A DNA stretch of 64,000 nt from Scolanthus callimorphus. Its lineage: Eukaryota > Cnidaria > Anthozoa > Actiniaria > Edwardsiidae. Position 1 is the first letter of the stretch; the number at the start of each line of letters is the position of its first letter. Shown here piece after piece: positions 41,797 through 55,000 of this stretch. A model generated the notes under the pieces. The model saw only the letters and a program-made list of their open reading frames with translations, made no database searches and was not told the origin of the DNA. Location of the stretch: assembly GCA_033964015.1 (NCBI GenBank), contig CM066919.1:17277646-17341645 (forward strand). The letters run 5' to 3'. A program made the position numbers and the translations under genes.

Positions 41797-43787
41797 TTTC
41801 CTCGAAAATTTGCTCTAATCCGCCGGACTATGTGTGGCGTTCGGTGAGATGGATCAAGATTTGCCGCAAAAACAAACAACAAGGAAAGATGTCAATTAGC
41901 CAAGCACTCTAATAACAATATTTTCACGGGGGGTTGGAGGTGCCAAATAGAGAAAGCTAAAAAGGTGACATTTTGTTGTGCACTTGAATTCGGGTCGGTA
42001 CGTACATGTAGTTGCCTGAAGCTCCTCTCTGGTTAGATAATACAACAATACCCTACACCTCAACACAAAGAACGAGGATAAATAGAGACAAAAGAACTCC
42101 TTTGTAGAACGAAGATTTCGAGACAAAAGCAACTACGTCCTTACCCGTGAATTCAGAGTCATCTGCGCAACGACCTGAAATTTTTTTAGCAGTGTCCCTT
42201 TAAAAATGAAACTTCATATATTCCCTACCGGAGACATGTCTTGTTCTATGCCTTTTGGTCCTTTGATCAACAGAGTGTCTTCTCCGCAACTGATCGTTTA
42301 CCTGCCGAAACAAATTGCAAAGAAGGAGGCAAAATTCGTTCATAAACATTTTTAAGAGAGGAATGGACATCTTTGTATAGGGAATACATGTCTATGATTA
42401 CCGTGGAATGCTAATAAGCATTTCAGATTGAAGTTGGTTTCTAGTGAATGGAGCTAAACTGGAAAGCAGCTGCTGTAATAGCCAGGGTTGATATGGGAAG
42501 GTTTCCAGCCGCGGTGTTCAATATTGGGAAATTATTCGACAGGAACGTGTTTGGATGGATGCTCCTTATAAACGGGCTCCTTTGCATTTCATTTCAGGAG
42601 ATCTCTGGGAACCACGTTGCTACTCGTTGTTTGTCTCTTTGCAATAACCCATAGCTTGTTCTTTTGGGGTAAGTATGGACCCCAAATTACCACATGGCAG
42701 ATTCAAGGATGCAAATGTTTCATAAAATCAAGGGCCCAACCGGAAGAGTTGTTAAAGCATTATTAGGCGTAATGAGCATTTTTAATGACCGACAAAAGTA
42801 CATGTTTATTCCATCAAGTTTTTTAATCTGTTCAGATTTTCTAGCTGAGAGTATTATACAAATTCAAAAGTTCTAAAGAAATTTTCAGAGAATGCCAGGC
42901 CTTCATATGTATAGAGGTAGGAAATATTTGTCAGTTGCTATATGGCTGCGGTAGTACGCGCGCTCCCTGATTGGCTAATATTGCGGCCCGGAATCCTTCG
43001 GTAAATTGCCCACGGGCATTACATATTTTATCCCGCCATTTCATTGCGCGCGTTGCTCCGTCAGAATTCAATCAAGCAAAGCAAGCCTAGAGTGTGGTTG
43101 TGGAAGATAAATCTTCTCTCTACTGGAAATTGGAAATATATTCGCCTATCAACTTTAATACCATCTGGATTGAGTGTAAATCGGAGTGGTGGGTGTAAAA
43201 AGGGAAATGTTTGTGGAACGACTGATCGTGTGGAAAGTGCATTTGTTTCGTCGGAGTCTTCGTGAGAAGCGATTCATTGCTGAAAAACAGATTCATGGAC
43301 AATGTCATAGACTTCAAGAAATTAATATTCCATCACATAAGCAGATTTCCGATTCATATGTCACAAGATGTAAGAGTTATAAGGGGCAAAAAAGCGGATA
43401 CAAGTCAGCAGCAAGTGAAGATTTTGTAAGCGTTCTCGGAATCACGGAAACAAAAACAACCAACCACTTCTTTGCAAATGATTATCACGCCTGGCTCGTA
43501 GGATATTTCGAGGCAGAGACATGGTTGTGTGGTAAACATTTGTAATCCTCAAGAAGTTGTCCGGATGAATTGAATTCTGATTTCTTTAGGATATTAGTCT
43601 GATAGTTTGTAGTCGGGATTATTATTGGATGCAGTTTTGCATCGCCTCGAATCACTGATCGAGAAAAGAGGAAACAGAACAAAATTTTTTGTTTGGTTTT
43701 CCATCGCCGTAGGTCATTACGAGATTTCTGAGAGGTCACGCGGGGATTTCATGACCTTGAAATCCCTTGTGGCAGGGTGTGGCAGGG

Positions 43788-43853
43788 CAGGGTGGCCGAG
43801 TGGTCAGAGCGCCGTCCCGTAGCTCGATGACCCGAGTTCGAGACCCCGCCCTG
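43788..43853 (+). repeat. tRNA-derived SINE head (tRNA-like, 66 nt)
   Basis: GTGGCCGAGTGGTCAGAGCG is a good A box and GAGTTCGAGACC a B box. CAGGGTG and CGCCCTG can pair over seven positions as an acceptor stem (one G-T). The T stem pairs poorly and the molecule is short, so it is called a SINE head rather than a gene. Confidence 0.55.
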
Positions 43854-44219
43854 GCTCCTCGACCGTTCTTTGTACATAGCCGACTTGGTTTGTCTCCCGG
43901 CCAGGTTGGGGTTCTAGCTCAGTTCGATGGCGAAATTTGTGAGCTATCCGTAGGTGGTAAACATGGGTTTACTAGACAAATTTCAGTTGTATATTTTAGC
44001 GATTAGTCAAACCGATCCGATAGCGACTTGAAGGGGCTAGAACCGATCCAGATCTATGATATGCGATAGAAAGCACTATTTCACGCTATTTAATTCGGAC
44101 TTCAATATTCAGTTCTTCAATATTCAGTTCTTCAGTTCTGTTATTGTTGTCGAAGGATCCAAGGAAGGAAGAAGCATAAAATTGGCTAACTATCCGTCGA
44201 AATAGACGACTCTAACTAT

Positions 44220-44535
44220 AACGCACGCGCGCGCTGCATGTCGATTGATGTGGGACATTTGTCGAACAAACTGATAAACAAAGCGCGCGCTGCATTCTAG
44301 TAGCTGTGGGACAGGCTTGGCTTCATCGTAGCAGAGGTGCAAGATCGTTTTTTCTGTGAGAAAGGCCGGAGCGCTTAAATTTGTGAGCTTCACAAAATCC
44401 TCCTTGTTCAACTGCCGAATCGCGCGCGCGTCATCCGGCCATTTATAATATGGCTTAAAAGCGATGCATTATGGGAAGACTGACAGACCTCCTCTTGGCT
44501 TGGGCATTTCGAAATAAAAAAGAGCGCGCGCGCTT
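44220..44535. repeat. Cluster of alternating GC runs
   Basis: Runs such as CGCGCGCGC occur at about 44225, 44284, 44422 and 44525 in otherwise AT-rich sequence. They could form Z-DNA. No gene is evident here. Confidence 0.6.
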
Positions 44536-45433
44536 ATAGCTGGAATCGTCCATTGGGATATTAGTGGTCTAGCGTGTTTTCTCTTGGGGAAGCAGTCACT
44601 GCAGAAACAGCCTTTGAATGTACGTATAAAACCAAGATTTACGGGCTGGATTTATCCCGTTAGGACGTTTTGACGTTGGATAAATTGAATATTTACTTTG
44701 GTTTCGAATAAGCAAAAGTAGAAATTGAATTGAAATACTGTAATTGAGTGGATTTCAGCGAAATTTCTGCCTACACATGCTATGCGAGGCATTCTGGTTT
44801 AGCAAATCGCATCCCTATCGCCGTGGTGATACTCGAAGATACTAGCTGTAATGGGTGTATATCAGATGTTACAAGCTTCTCTCAAATTCAAGTTACTGAA
44901 TTCAAGTATTTTTTGTAACAGCCAATTAGAGCGCGCGCACGATCGTTGTCATATAATAATGTAACTTCTCCACCTAAAATACATTCAGTGTCTTCAATTG
45001 TTTTTGCATCTTCTCGTACTTGTTGTTCACCAGTGTGTATAAAATTTGTGCGGCTGTCTCAATTTGACGTTCGCTTCGCCTCCAATATTTATACTTTATT
45101 AGCTTTATTTGAAAATGCCATATAATCATGATTCGTTCTACTAACTTTGACGCAACTCGTGAACAATACGCAGCTTCTTACACGGAGGTAGAGCCTGTTT
45201 GCTCAGGCTTCACCGAAGGGGCGAGGTCCATGAAGTACTAAATTTCAGCCCGAAGTCTCAAATTTTACAGTATTTAAGCCCTCGCGCTCGGTTATTAATT
45301 AATTAGCTACAGATTAGTTATTTAATTAGATTAGTTAGGCCGCGTCTGATCAATAGCCACAGCAACTTGACCAACAGGTAAAATAAGATTTTTTTTATGA
45401 TAATATGTATTTTTTCTTATTAAAATGTTGCAG

Positions 45434-46048
45434 GTAGACGTCGTCCCAGGATTTGGTTTAAAAGACCAGTGATAAAAAATCGAAAAGCAAACATTGGATC
45501 AAATGTCATGTTTGATTGCAGAACAAATGATCTATTAGCTACGGTCACCTTACGTAATCGAACAAGACGGAATAATAATTATGTATGGACCGACGTCCTT
45601 CCACGACCTGGCAAAGTGCTCAGGAGTGAGACTGGTCTGTTCGTAATTATGAATCTTCAAATGAGTGATGAAGGATGGTATCACTGCAGAGCCAAATTCG
45701 CATTAGTTTATCCATTGCACGGGACGCCAAGTTATTTAGATGTACAGCAGCCTGAAGTCCCGTCTGTAAGAGTCATTCCGCCGCTACCAACGACTTTAAT
45801 GACAGGAGATAGTGTTAATTTTACATGTCTCTCAAACTCTCTTACGGCCAAGTTGAAATGGCTAGAAATAAAGCAAGATAACCGCGAGGTAGATGTTCCT
45901 GGCAACAGAACCAATCTTACCGTCACCGGAGGTAACAGCCTACTCGTGCTGATGGTTGTCAATGCCAAAAGCGGTTCTTCGATTTACAAGTGTTTAATGA
46001 TCGCTGGCTCACAGAGGAATTACGCTTGGGCCTCGCTTCTAGTTTGTG
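45434..46048 (+). CDS. Exon: two Ig-like domains
   Basis: This 615-base phase 1-1 exon sits after TGTTGCAG and before GTAAGTGC. Domain 1 has SNVMFDC and MSDEGWYHC; domain 2 has DSVNFTC, LKWLEIKQ and SSIYKC. Both have the paired cysteines, while the tyrosine corner is altered in the second. Two Ig domains in one intronless exon is less common than one per exon or split. Confidence 0.88.
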
Positions 46049-49000
46049 GTAAGTGCTCAATAAACTAGGCTATTTGCCTGCCAAACCACTATATCTTTCG
46101 ACATCCAAAAATAGTCCCTCTTTCTGTACAATAAAATATTTGCATTAAATTTGCAATCCTATTTTGATGCAGGCTTCCTTCCGTTTTCAAAAGATGCAGA
46201 ACAAGGCTCAATGATACAAAAAATACAAAGCGTAAAGATGCAAATAAAAATCCTAGGTGGCTGTGTACCCTTGGCTGTGTGTAATGACTTTCTACCGAGT
46301 GATCTGGTGCGCTCCTCGATTGGAACCTTACTACAATAGACTGAGTATCATTTATTTTTATTTGCTTGTTTGGTTTGTTTTTAGTTGTGCGCGCGAAGCG
46401 CGCTGCAATTTTGACAATGAAGCTATAAGACTATTAATCAAAAGTCCAGAGGCGTTTTTGTCTGGCAGACAAAAGTCCATGAAGAGGACGTCGAGCAGTG
46501 GTAAAACAAGAAGGCCTTTTTACGATTTTTTAAGTTTCTTATTCTTTATGCGCGCGAAGCGCGCAGCTTTGTTCAACATATCAGTTGAAAGAGGGTAAAT
46601 ACACAAGAATGGTAGTGCAAGTGATATTTCTTCAGGAACAAACTCGGTGTTCAACAATTGAGCCTTCCTTCATTATCAAACTGCACAACCTTTTCTTAAT
46701 ATATATAATACCTCAACAAAAATATGCATCCCCCCTTCATGTTATGAAAAAAAACTTGACATCCCCCCTTTTCCAGTTTCAAAATTTTGAGATCCCACCT
46801 CAAAATCCGGCGTTGGGTCTCTCACCGATGTGATCCGGTTGGACTCCTGGCCGGGACAGAGGAAATTTTCTTTCTGTTGGGGTCTCGGTCGAAATTGGTT
46901 CATATTGTGAGTTGAACGTTGTTCTACTGTGTTTCACGTCTTTAGAATGAGACAATAAACCGAGGTCCTGTCTCGCCTTCCTTTACCACCCTAAGCGTCT
47001 GTGCTTATGAATAAACTTTGAAGTATTTGCAGGACCGCTTACAAGTAAAACTGAAGCTGGATCCAATAAAGGACCTATCAACCAGTAGATATATATGTAA
47101 GAAATAATAAAAACTTGAATGGTGGATTAATTAACAAATAAAACACAGTTCCCGTGACTGCACAGGCTTATGCAAACCGAGATGTGGTTGGGAGAATTCG
47201 AGAGCAGATCAGTGGAAACACGAGCCGCAGGCGAGTGTTTGCACCTGCTCGAGAATTCTCCAAACCACATCGAGGTTTGCATAAGCATGTGCAGTCACGG
47301 GAACTGTGTTTTATTTGTTTTTTAAATAATTATCTACAAAAATAAAATGCGCGTAGAATATATATAGTAAGGTTTTGAAGCGGATGAGACTCTAAATTCT
47401 CCATACAGATGAAAAGGCTGCATCAGCCAATCAGAGCGCTTCTTCTATCGCACGATTTGTTAATCTCTGATCGGACTGCAAGTTTTCCGAGATGGCGGCA
47501 AGCGAAGTGGTTTTAAAATGACATTCGTGGCTTAAAATGGAGCCTATCTTCCATTCAAAATACAAAATAATTATGACAGAAGGCGAACAGAAGACTTGAG
47601 TACAGAAGCCGTTGCTTTACATATGTGTGTTGGCCGAGTTTCTTCGTTTATGAAGCCGAAACAAAATCTCTCCCGAGCAAGAACTTGCATATTTGGCAGC
47701 GGAACTGTTGATGCTTTAGCAGCGAAGAGCGAATTTGAACGCTTTTTATTTACGGCAAACATGGCAAAGAAGAAAGGAATCCACCTATTTGCACCTTCTG
47801 GGCTTGTCAAACATTTAATACTCGAGGATCCAGAGGCAGAATTAGTTAAGATTTACAAAACCAGACTGCCGAACTGTCAGACTTGTGACTGCCGAACTGT
47901 GCCGAACTCAGCTCAGGTAAAGAAGCGAAAACAAGGTTATTTTACGAGTCTCATGCTTTATGTGAATTCAATGTGCTTTGTCAAATGTCTACCCAAGTAA
48001 TATTAACTTCTCAATAAATGTTTTTGCCTAAAACATGTTACTTTTTTCTAAAAGTAAAACTTGTGAAATTACCAGCTCGCCAATCACTCAAGTGTTACGT
48101 CACAACCATGTTTGCACAGGGAAATGCAAACATGGCTCTAAGCCAATCAGAGTGCGCGTACTATCTAAATTATTTTATAACAGCTTATAATTTTCATTTA
48201 CACGATATTTCGGTCTTCCAGTACCGACCTTCTTCAGGTAATGGTGAATAGTTACATTGGTAACTACTATAAATAAAATAACCGTCAAAATTCAAACGTG
48301 AAATAGATACATACAAGTGGAGTGTCAGATGATAAAATGTAACAGAAAGAAAAAAGAAAAGAAAAAGATACATAAATACATGATATAGATCTAACAGCTG
48401 AAATTGTTAAAACTTTCGTCTCTAGTATTGAGACCTTTGGATGATAAAGTTTGACCTCTGTTGATAAAATATGCCTCCCTAGCTTTCCTAACAGAATCTC
48501 TTTTGTTAGTGAGTCGTTCTAAAGGGATAAGTATAGCATGTCTGTGAATGTATGGTTAGGGGTGTTATGAAAATGGAGAGCTGCGGTAGTGGGTGTAGAT
48601 TGGCTGTCAGAGTCAAGTGCTTATGACCGCTTAGCTGCCAGTGGCGCCGTTGAGACTCCAGCGTAATCCAGCTTACGAGCTGCAGTCTGGGGAGTCGGTC
48701 GCTATATTATTATTTTGTTTTATTTAGTCCGTCAGAATTCAATAGAATCACCCAGTTTTGTGTCAGAATTAAAAAAGGTGGGCTCCAAAAGTGGGCAGCG
48801 TTTTCTTGTATGTTCAATATTTATAATTTTATTGCGTTTTGAAGTTAGATAGTAACCAAAAACGCTCGAACTGTACGTGGAACTCCAATCCTACACACCC
48901 TTACTTCTTCTTACTGGATGGTTTATTCTTATAACAAAATGTATCCCTTTTGAGGAGCCCAGCTTGCGATACCCAGCCTGGAATTTCAGTGAATTTTGAA

Positions 49001-52000
49001 ATGATTGCACCCTGGAACTGATGGTATAAACAACCTGGAATTTTACGCTTGTAATTTTTACCGATTGATTGATTGCAATATTTTCCCATTTCGCTATTAG
49101 CTCATTCCCTTTTGCCCTCCAGCATCTCTTACTCTCTTACCTCTTTAAACAATCCAGATCAATCTCCTGTGATTATCAATGTTTATTATATGGCAATGAC
49201 AGTAAGCGCGTTCTGTGGCTAAAAAGCGGGTGAAACGCTCTGTAATGCCCGCTCGCAGTTCACGGCTGACAGAAAATAATCTTCTCGAAATAAACTCGAT
49301 TTTCGTCGAATACGAATACGAATACGATTTTCATCGAATTCCACAACAAAGAATGTTTAACACAGTATTTGTCTCGTGTACTAACTAAATCTTACTTGTG
49401 ACACAATGGGGAAATCAAAGGCTAGAATATCGAGCTTACTGTTTACATAAGGCAAAGCAGTGCCAAAACGTTACTCAAAAATTTAGCTTGAGAAAATAAT
49501 ACCTAGAGGGAGCCAAAAAAGCAGCAAAACGTAAATGTTACATGTAAAGCCAGAATTTATCAGGAATGCAAGAAACATGGAAGCTAAAAATATAAATAAC
49601 ATAAGAAGCAAGCTCAAACTTGGTGCTTACCGATAACGGATAGTGAAGTCGTTTCTTTCCTTTCCTCCAGGCCGAAAGTGTGGAAAGTCTCCGCGCAGTG
49701 TTTAGTTACTCAAATTCATTCTTACTGACATCCACTTTTGCACAAAAACAATTCCTAAATATATGTCGACTCGGCTGAAACCATTTGCAATTTTCTGTTA
49801 CTATCAATCTAGTTCTGACTCCCTGTTCGTAGAGTTTTCGAAGAACACGTTTTGCACATTTTTGACGTTTTTCTTGAAAATGTACCAAGTTTAAAATTGA
49901 GCCAAGAACGCCGGAGACTTGATTTACCGTTTGAAGTTTTTGCAACTCCCCCAAAGTTTTATCCAAAATGACTAAACAAAATTATAAAATATCGGCGAAA
50001 GAATCATCAGAGAATTCTTTTGAGCAAATTTGGCGGCGTCGCACGCACGAGTTTCTTCGACTCAACAAACATTATCGTCAGTCTGAATGAACTTGAGCGA
50101 GCAAACGCGGAGTTATGTGTGAGTTATTTCGGCGGGATAAGATGTGGAGGAGGAAGCGCGCGCTCAGTGATCCAAGACGGACTGTGATTGGCTCTGTACA
50201 CAGGTCGACACTAACGCAAGTGCGCATGCGTAAATGAGAGCTTGCGATGTTTTCGTAAACCGCTGGACGTTCCATTTTGGCTTGGATGGGTTGCTTTCTC
50301 ATGCGACGTTGAATGATACGCATGGGGCTCCACTCTGCGCCTTCGGCGCGGGGAGTTCCGCTACCAAATATTGGTGGTTCTTTTGAATTCTGACGGACAA
50401 GAAAATCTGCTTTTGACAAATAATGATTGATTTTTTTTAAATAATTCCTTAATATGATAGTTATTAAAATATAATATCTGTGTTCTACGTTTCAAACGCT
50501 ATATATTATACGAAATTTCAAAATTGTACGTAGCTTAAAATATGTCGAAATTCCAACCCTTTTGGCAAGAGAGCCCTTGAACCTTTCCCCATACTTTAAG
50601 TACATGCATAGACATGCAACATGCAACATGCATTTATCAATATGCACGATGTACATGCGAAAAAATATGCATGCATGAGGTCCATGTTTCATTCAGACAA
50701 GAACCATTTAAGACGGGCACGCTATATTCATATACCGTTTTCGGTAAACGTTGTCTCCCAAAAAGCCTATAAGCTTGACGCGCAAAGGATAATGGGGGAA
50801 TTTAAACTGCTACTGTTTGATCTGAATTCAGACAATTTAAAATCAGACAGGTAAAATCATTGCATTTCAGCACATTTCGATGCATGTTTGTTTCTAATAT
50901 TTAAGGAAATTCAAGTAAATCTTTAACCATACTCCCTAGCGCACCAAGCTTTATTGCTTTTCCAGTGACAACGTCTATCCCGGAAAATCAGTTTACATGA
51001 CTGTAGAAACCTTTTGCAGTCGTGCAAACAGTTGCACACATGCATGACATTAAGCAATTATTGGATGAGGTTTTTGTGATTTCCAAAATAAACAATGTCG
51101 AGACATGTGAGACCCTTGGCGAGACATTGTTTATTCTGGAAATCACAAAAACCGAATTCAATAATTGTTTATTATACATTGATTCAGCAAAAATGCTTTT
51201 TTCTGTCAAGCAATTTCTTTTACACAAGCGCCTCGATAAAATAGGGAAAACATTCAAAGGCTTTAGTCCCATGATGCATTGCGCGCGTAGGATCAAGACT
51301 CAGCTAGCTGATTCTTCAAGTGCATGCTGATTCTTGAGGATCCTCAAAGTGCGTGATTCCCAAAGTAAAGCGCGCGCTTTTAGTCAATCAGAATCGAGAT
51401 AGTGATTACAATGTATAATAATATTAAATACGTGCAGTTTAGCTTCGGCGTGCATGCATATGGTTACGGTATTTACATGAGTCATTGCATTATTTTCATG
51501 TATGCAATCGATTTAACAAGACTACGAGTAGACCTCTACTATTTGACTATAGGGGATAAGTTAGTTGTAGAGAAAGAATGTGGCTTCTTTGCTTGCTTTT
51601 CTCTTTTTAGACGCACCTGGTTCACCAAAATTGTTTAACAGAGAAATGCAGCATCGAAGTTGTTCCATTCAACTAATCTGGGTTCCTACCTCTCCTATAA
51701 ACTTTTATTGCCCGGTTGATCACTACACCGTACAGTATCGTCTGGTCTACTCAGAAATAAGATCAAGCCCTTGGTTTGTGTTGAATACAACAAAGACAAA
51801 CACCCAATTGCCCCTACAGTGCAATACGTACTACGAATTTTCCATAAGAGCTTCCAACAAAAGGGGAACAAGTGCGTTTGATAGGAAACACACGAAGAGA
51901 ATCAAGTCCGGTTCCTCTGGTAAGTTTTTTATATCAATTGACTTATATAGTCCATGCAAAAGTACAATAAGTGGAAGCCGATTAGACATTATACAGCTAG

Positions 52001-55000
52001 AAGGGCGAGGCACCCAGTCTTGGGCGTGGCATAGTAGCTATGCTCTATTTTCTTTACAACTTTTAACCGAGCCATTGCTTTTAATTTTTTTAAGGTGACC
52101 CACTCGAAATTCAAAATGCACCCAACTGTGTCTAGAGCGCAAAGTTGCGACGGCAAACTGAAGGCCATTACTTTTGTTTTCTCTCCTCTTTTGTTATCGT
52201 TTTTTTAAATCCTGTTTTTATGATGTAAAAATAAGTTATTCACAACCTATCTTCTTGAAAACATTTTTACAAGTCACAATCTAATTTTTTGTGGGGGCCT
52301 AATTCCATATTTAGGTCGTACGTTTGCCAGTTTTTTGGCTCAAATTCCAGGAACCGATTCCAGTTGAAGTAATCTCAAATCAATCCAATGTACCCGCGAA
52401 AATTTGTCGGGCCAAAATGCGGTAACAAAAATCCCGTCACCTATGGGAAAATCAGAAGGCTGATTCTGCTTGGCTTGAATTGAATAACTTTAATAGTGCT
52501 CCGAAAACTCATTATTTGGGCTCTTTCCCTGTCACTGGGTTGTATAGTTATGTAATTCATTAAAGTTTACGGAATGTCCGATTGCAAATACCATTAACTA
52601 CTAGAATGTTCGAAAATAATCTACCGAGGAAAGAAATCGTGAACATGTGAGTCAGGAGCACGAATTAATTTTCTGTTTCAGATACTAACCGTGCTCTTAG
52701 TTTGGAAGTGGATTGGAAAACCTGCCGAAAGATTGCTTTGCGTATCGTAGATCGTGCGACGAATGACACCATGAAGATGTACTCCTACCGAGTCGAGCGC
52801 GAGGACCCTCATGGCCAGTACTGGCAGAAAATCGTCACAAACATTACCTTCATTATAGGAGAGCTGGAGCCACACACAATCTACCGGATATCAGTGACGC
52901 GGCTTTTCAGTGGCGATGGCAATACAACTAATACTTCATTACCAATTTTCGTATACACTGACGAAGATGGTAAGTATCATCGCGAACCTGTTTTCAGATA
53001 TTCTGGAAAACAGCATCACACAAACCCTTGGTATTGTTTTTTTATCAAGAACACAGCATACTTTTTCACAAATCAATAACTCGCTCCCGTTTCGCTACTG
53101 GATGGGAAAAAGGTCCTGCACAAAAACACCATAGTCCTACCTGCATCGACGTTTCAGAAAGGATTTGGCACTTTATTCATGTGTTTTCTTGGTGATCACG
53201 AAATCCTAGTCAATAATGACGTGAACTTTGAATCAAAGTGTTTGTTTTTTGTGTTTTTAGTGCTAGCTTGCTCTGGCTGTTATCTTGCTGATTTTTTGTT
53301 TCTCTTTACTGTCTAATTTCCAGTTCCAAACAAACTTGTGTCACCTACAATCGAGACGAAGTCCTCCAGAGGTGTTTTGATTACGTGGAAGCAGATAACT
53401 GCTGACGTGGCCAGAGGTTGGCCTACTGGATATGTTGTCCGTTACAAACAATTTGGCGATCATCTTTGGCAGAACATTTCTGTAGGACAAGATGTTACAG
53501 AGGTCACGGTTAAAGATCTACTTCCTTATACTACTTACACGATCACAATGGCTGCTAAAACGTTCAAGGGTACAGGACCCTTTGGATTTGGGATAAATGT
53601 GACAACAAACGAAGCAGGTTTGATGAAGTTGTTTTGCATTTTTGGTTGCTGGTCTGCAGTTAATTTGATGAAAACTAAACACATGCGATGAGTTTATACA
53701 ATTGGTAGGCTCTTTGTCTAAGCTAAAGCAGTATGAAGAGAGTTCTAGATTATAGCGTGATTCTATCATGTACGCCAGTTTTCTACTACAGGAGCTGAAA
53801 TTTAGCAGTGTACTTCTAAACAATACCCTTATCTTATCCATCACTCCCTGGTTGTATTGTGTGTAGTTGCAGTACCATGTTTTGAGGCCGTCTCGGCGAT
53901 TACTGCAGCTGTTTCCTGAGCCTGCGTTCATTGTATCTCAGAGATGACTAGCTCAATGGTCTGCAGCGCTGGTTGTGATATCACCAATGCAAATTTTATC
54001 GATACATACATCGGTTTTACGGGTGCTTACCAATTATCAAAAAATCGCGCAAATTCATTTTGGGATGAGATGATCAGTCGATTGTTTGGTCATTTCATTT
54101 CGAGCGAGTGGTAATCTCTAGAGGTTGGTCACTGTGGAGACTGCATGATTGCTGGCAGGCAGCCCCTGCCGTTTGGCTGAGGAGAATTATACTACAGACC
54201 AATGATCCAGCAGTGACGTGGGGCAAAGAACGTGGGCTCACGGAAACGGCTGGAGACACCGTATCCTAGGACCATATCCGAGGATGGTTGGCCATCTTTC
54301 TTTACAAATTCAGCGAGTATTCCATTAAAAAATGTCCACATTTAAGTAGGAGCACTTCTATGCGTACCACAATGAGTATTGTATTATAAAAGTATTAGTA
54401 GTTCGTTCTATTGTGAAACTAGATTCGGAGTCCTTCGTTTGTTCCTGTGACATATAGCAAGACCACACAAATACTCAACACTAGCAATGAGAGCAATGCC
54501 TAGCTTCTTACAAAACTTTGTATTGCTCTGCTATTGGGCAGAATTTCAGTGGAACAAATTGCTTGTGTTACCCTCTTCCAAAAGTGGACACCCCTCGATC
54601 TGCATGAGCTCAAAATAGTTTTTCATCTCGATTTAACCAATTGAACAATGACTCGTGTTTTAAATAACCTAGCATTTTGTCTCTGAGTATTGTTCTAGAT
54701 CATTATGAGAAACAGGTTCGAAACTTCATCGCAGACACATGTCTGATATCGTTGTATTGTTTTCACTCTGCCATTCAATCAGACATGGTGCGAAACCTTT
54801 TCCAGCTGCCCGGCATTATATAATCACTGCAAATCGTCAAACTCATAGCATTTGCGTTTTCCTCTATAGCACCCGACAGAACTCCTAAAGACATACAACT
54901 TAGTGATAAAAACCTCTCGTGGACGGGTGTACCTCGTAAACACTGGAACGCTGCAAGGATCGTATACGATGTACGTTATAAGAGACATCTGGGAATAGAG

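Larger units (their letters stand above)
39086..45433. other. Gene-poor stretch upstream of the Ig-FN3 gene
   Basis: No exon was recognised before 45434, so the signal peptide exon of the next gene is not identified. The stretch contains the repeats listed separately at 39508, 39710, 40111, 40686, 41380 and 43788, and alternating GC clusters at 44220-44535. Confidence 0.5.
46049..51610 (+). other. Long intron (5.6 kb) of the Ig-FN3 gene
   Basis: No exon was recognised inside. It contains a foldback at 47136-47316, a Penelope-like fragment at about 48415-48600 on the minus strand, paired GCGCGCGAAGCGCGC hairpins near 46387 and 46551, a UUCG hairpin block at 50320 and a foldback at 51055-51167. 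The ORF at 47596-48000 has no family features. Confidence 0.55.

Noticed and set aside
43186..43545. 119-codon ORF upstream of the Ig-FN3 gene
   Set aside because: No signal peptide or domain; a link to the gene cannot be supported.
47596..48000. 134-codon ORF in the long intron
   Set aside because: No recognised domain and it lies among repeats; a possible old repeat fragment.
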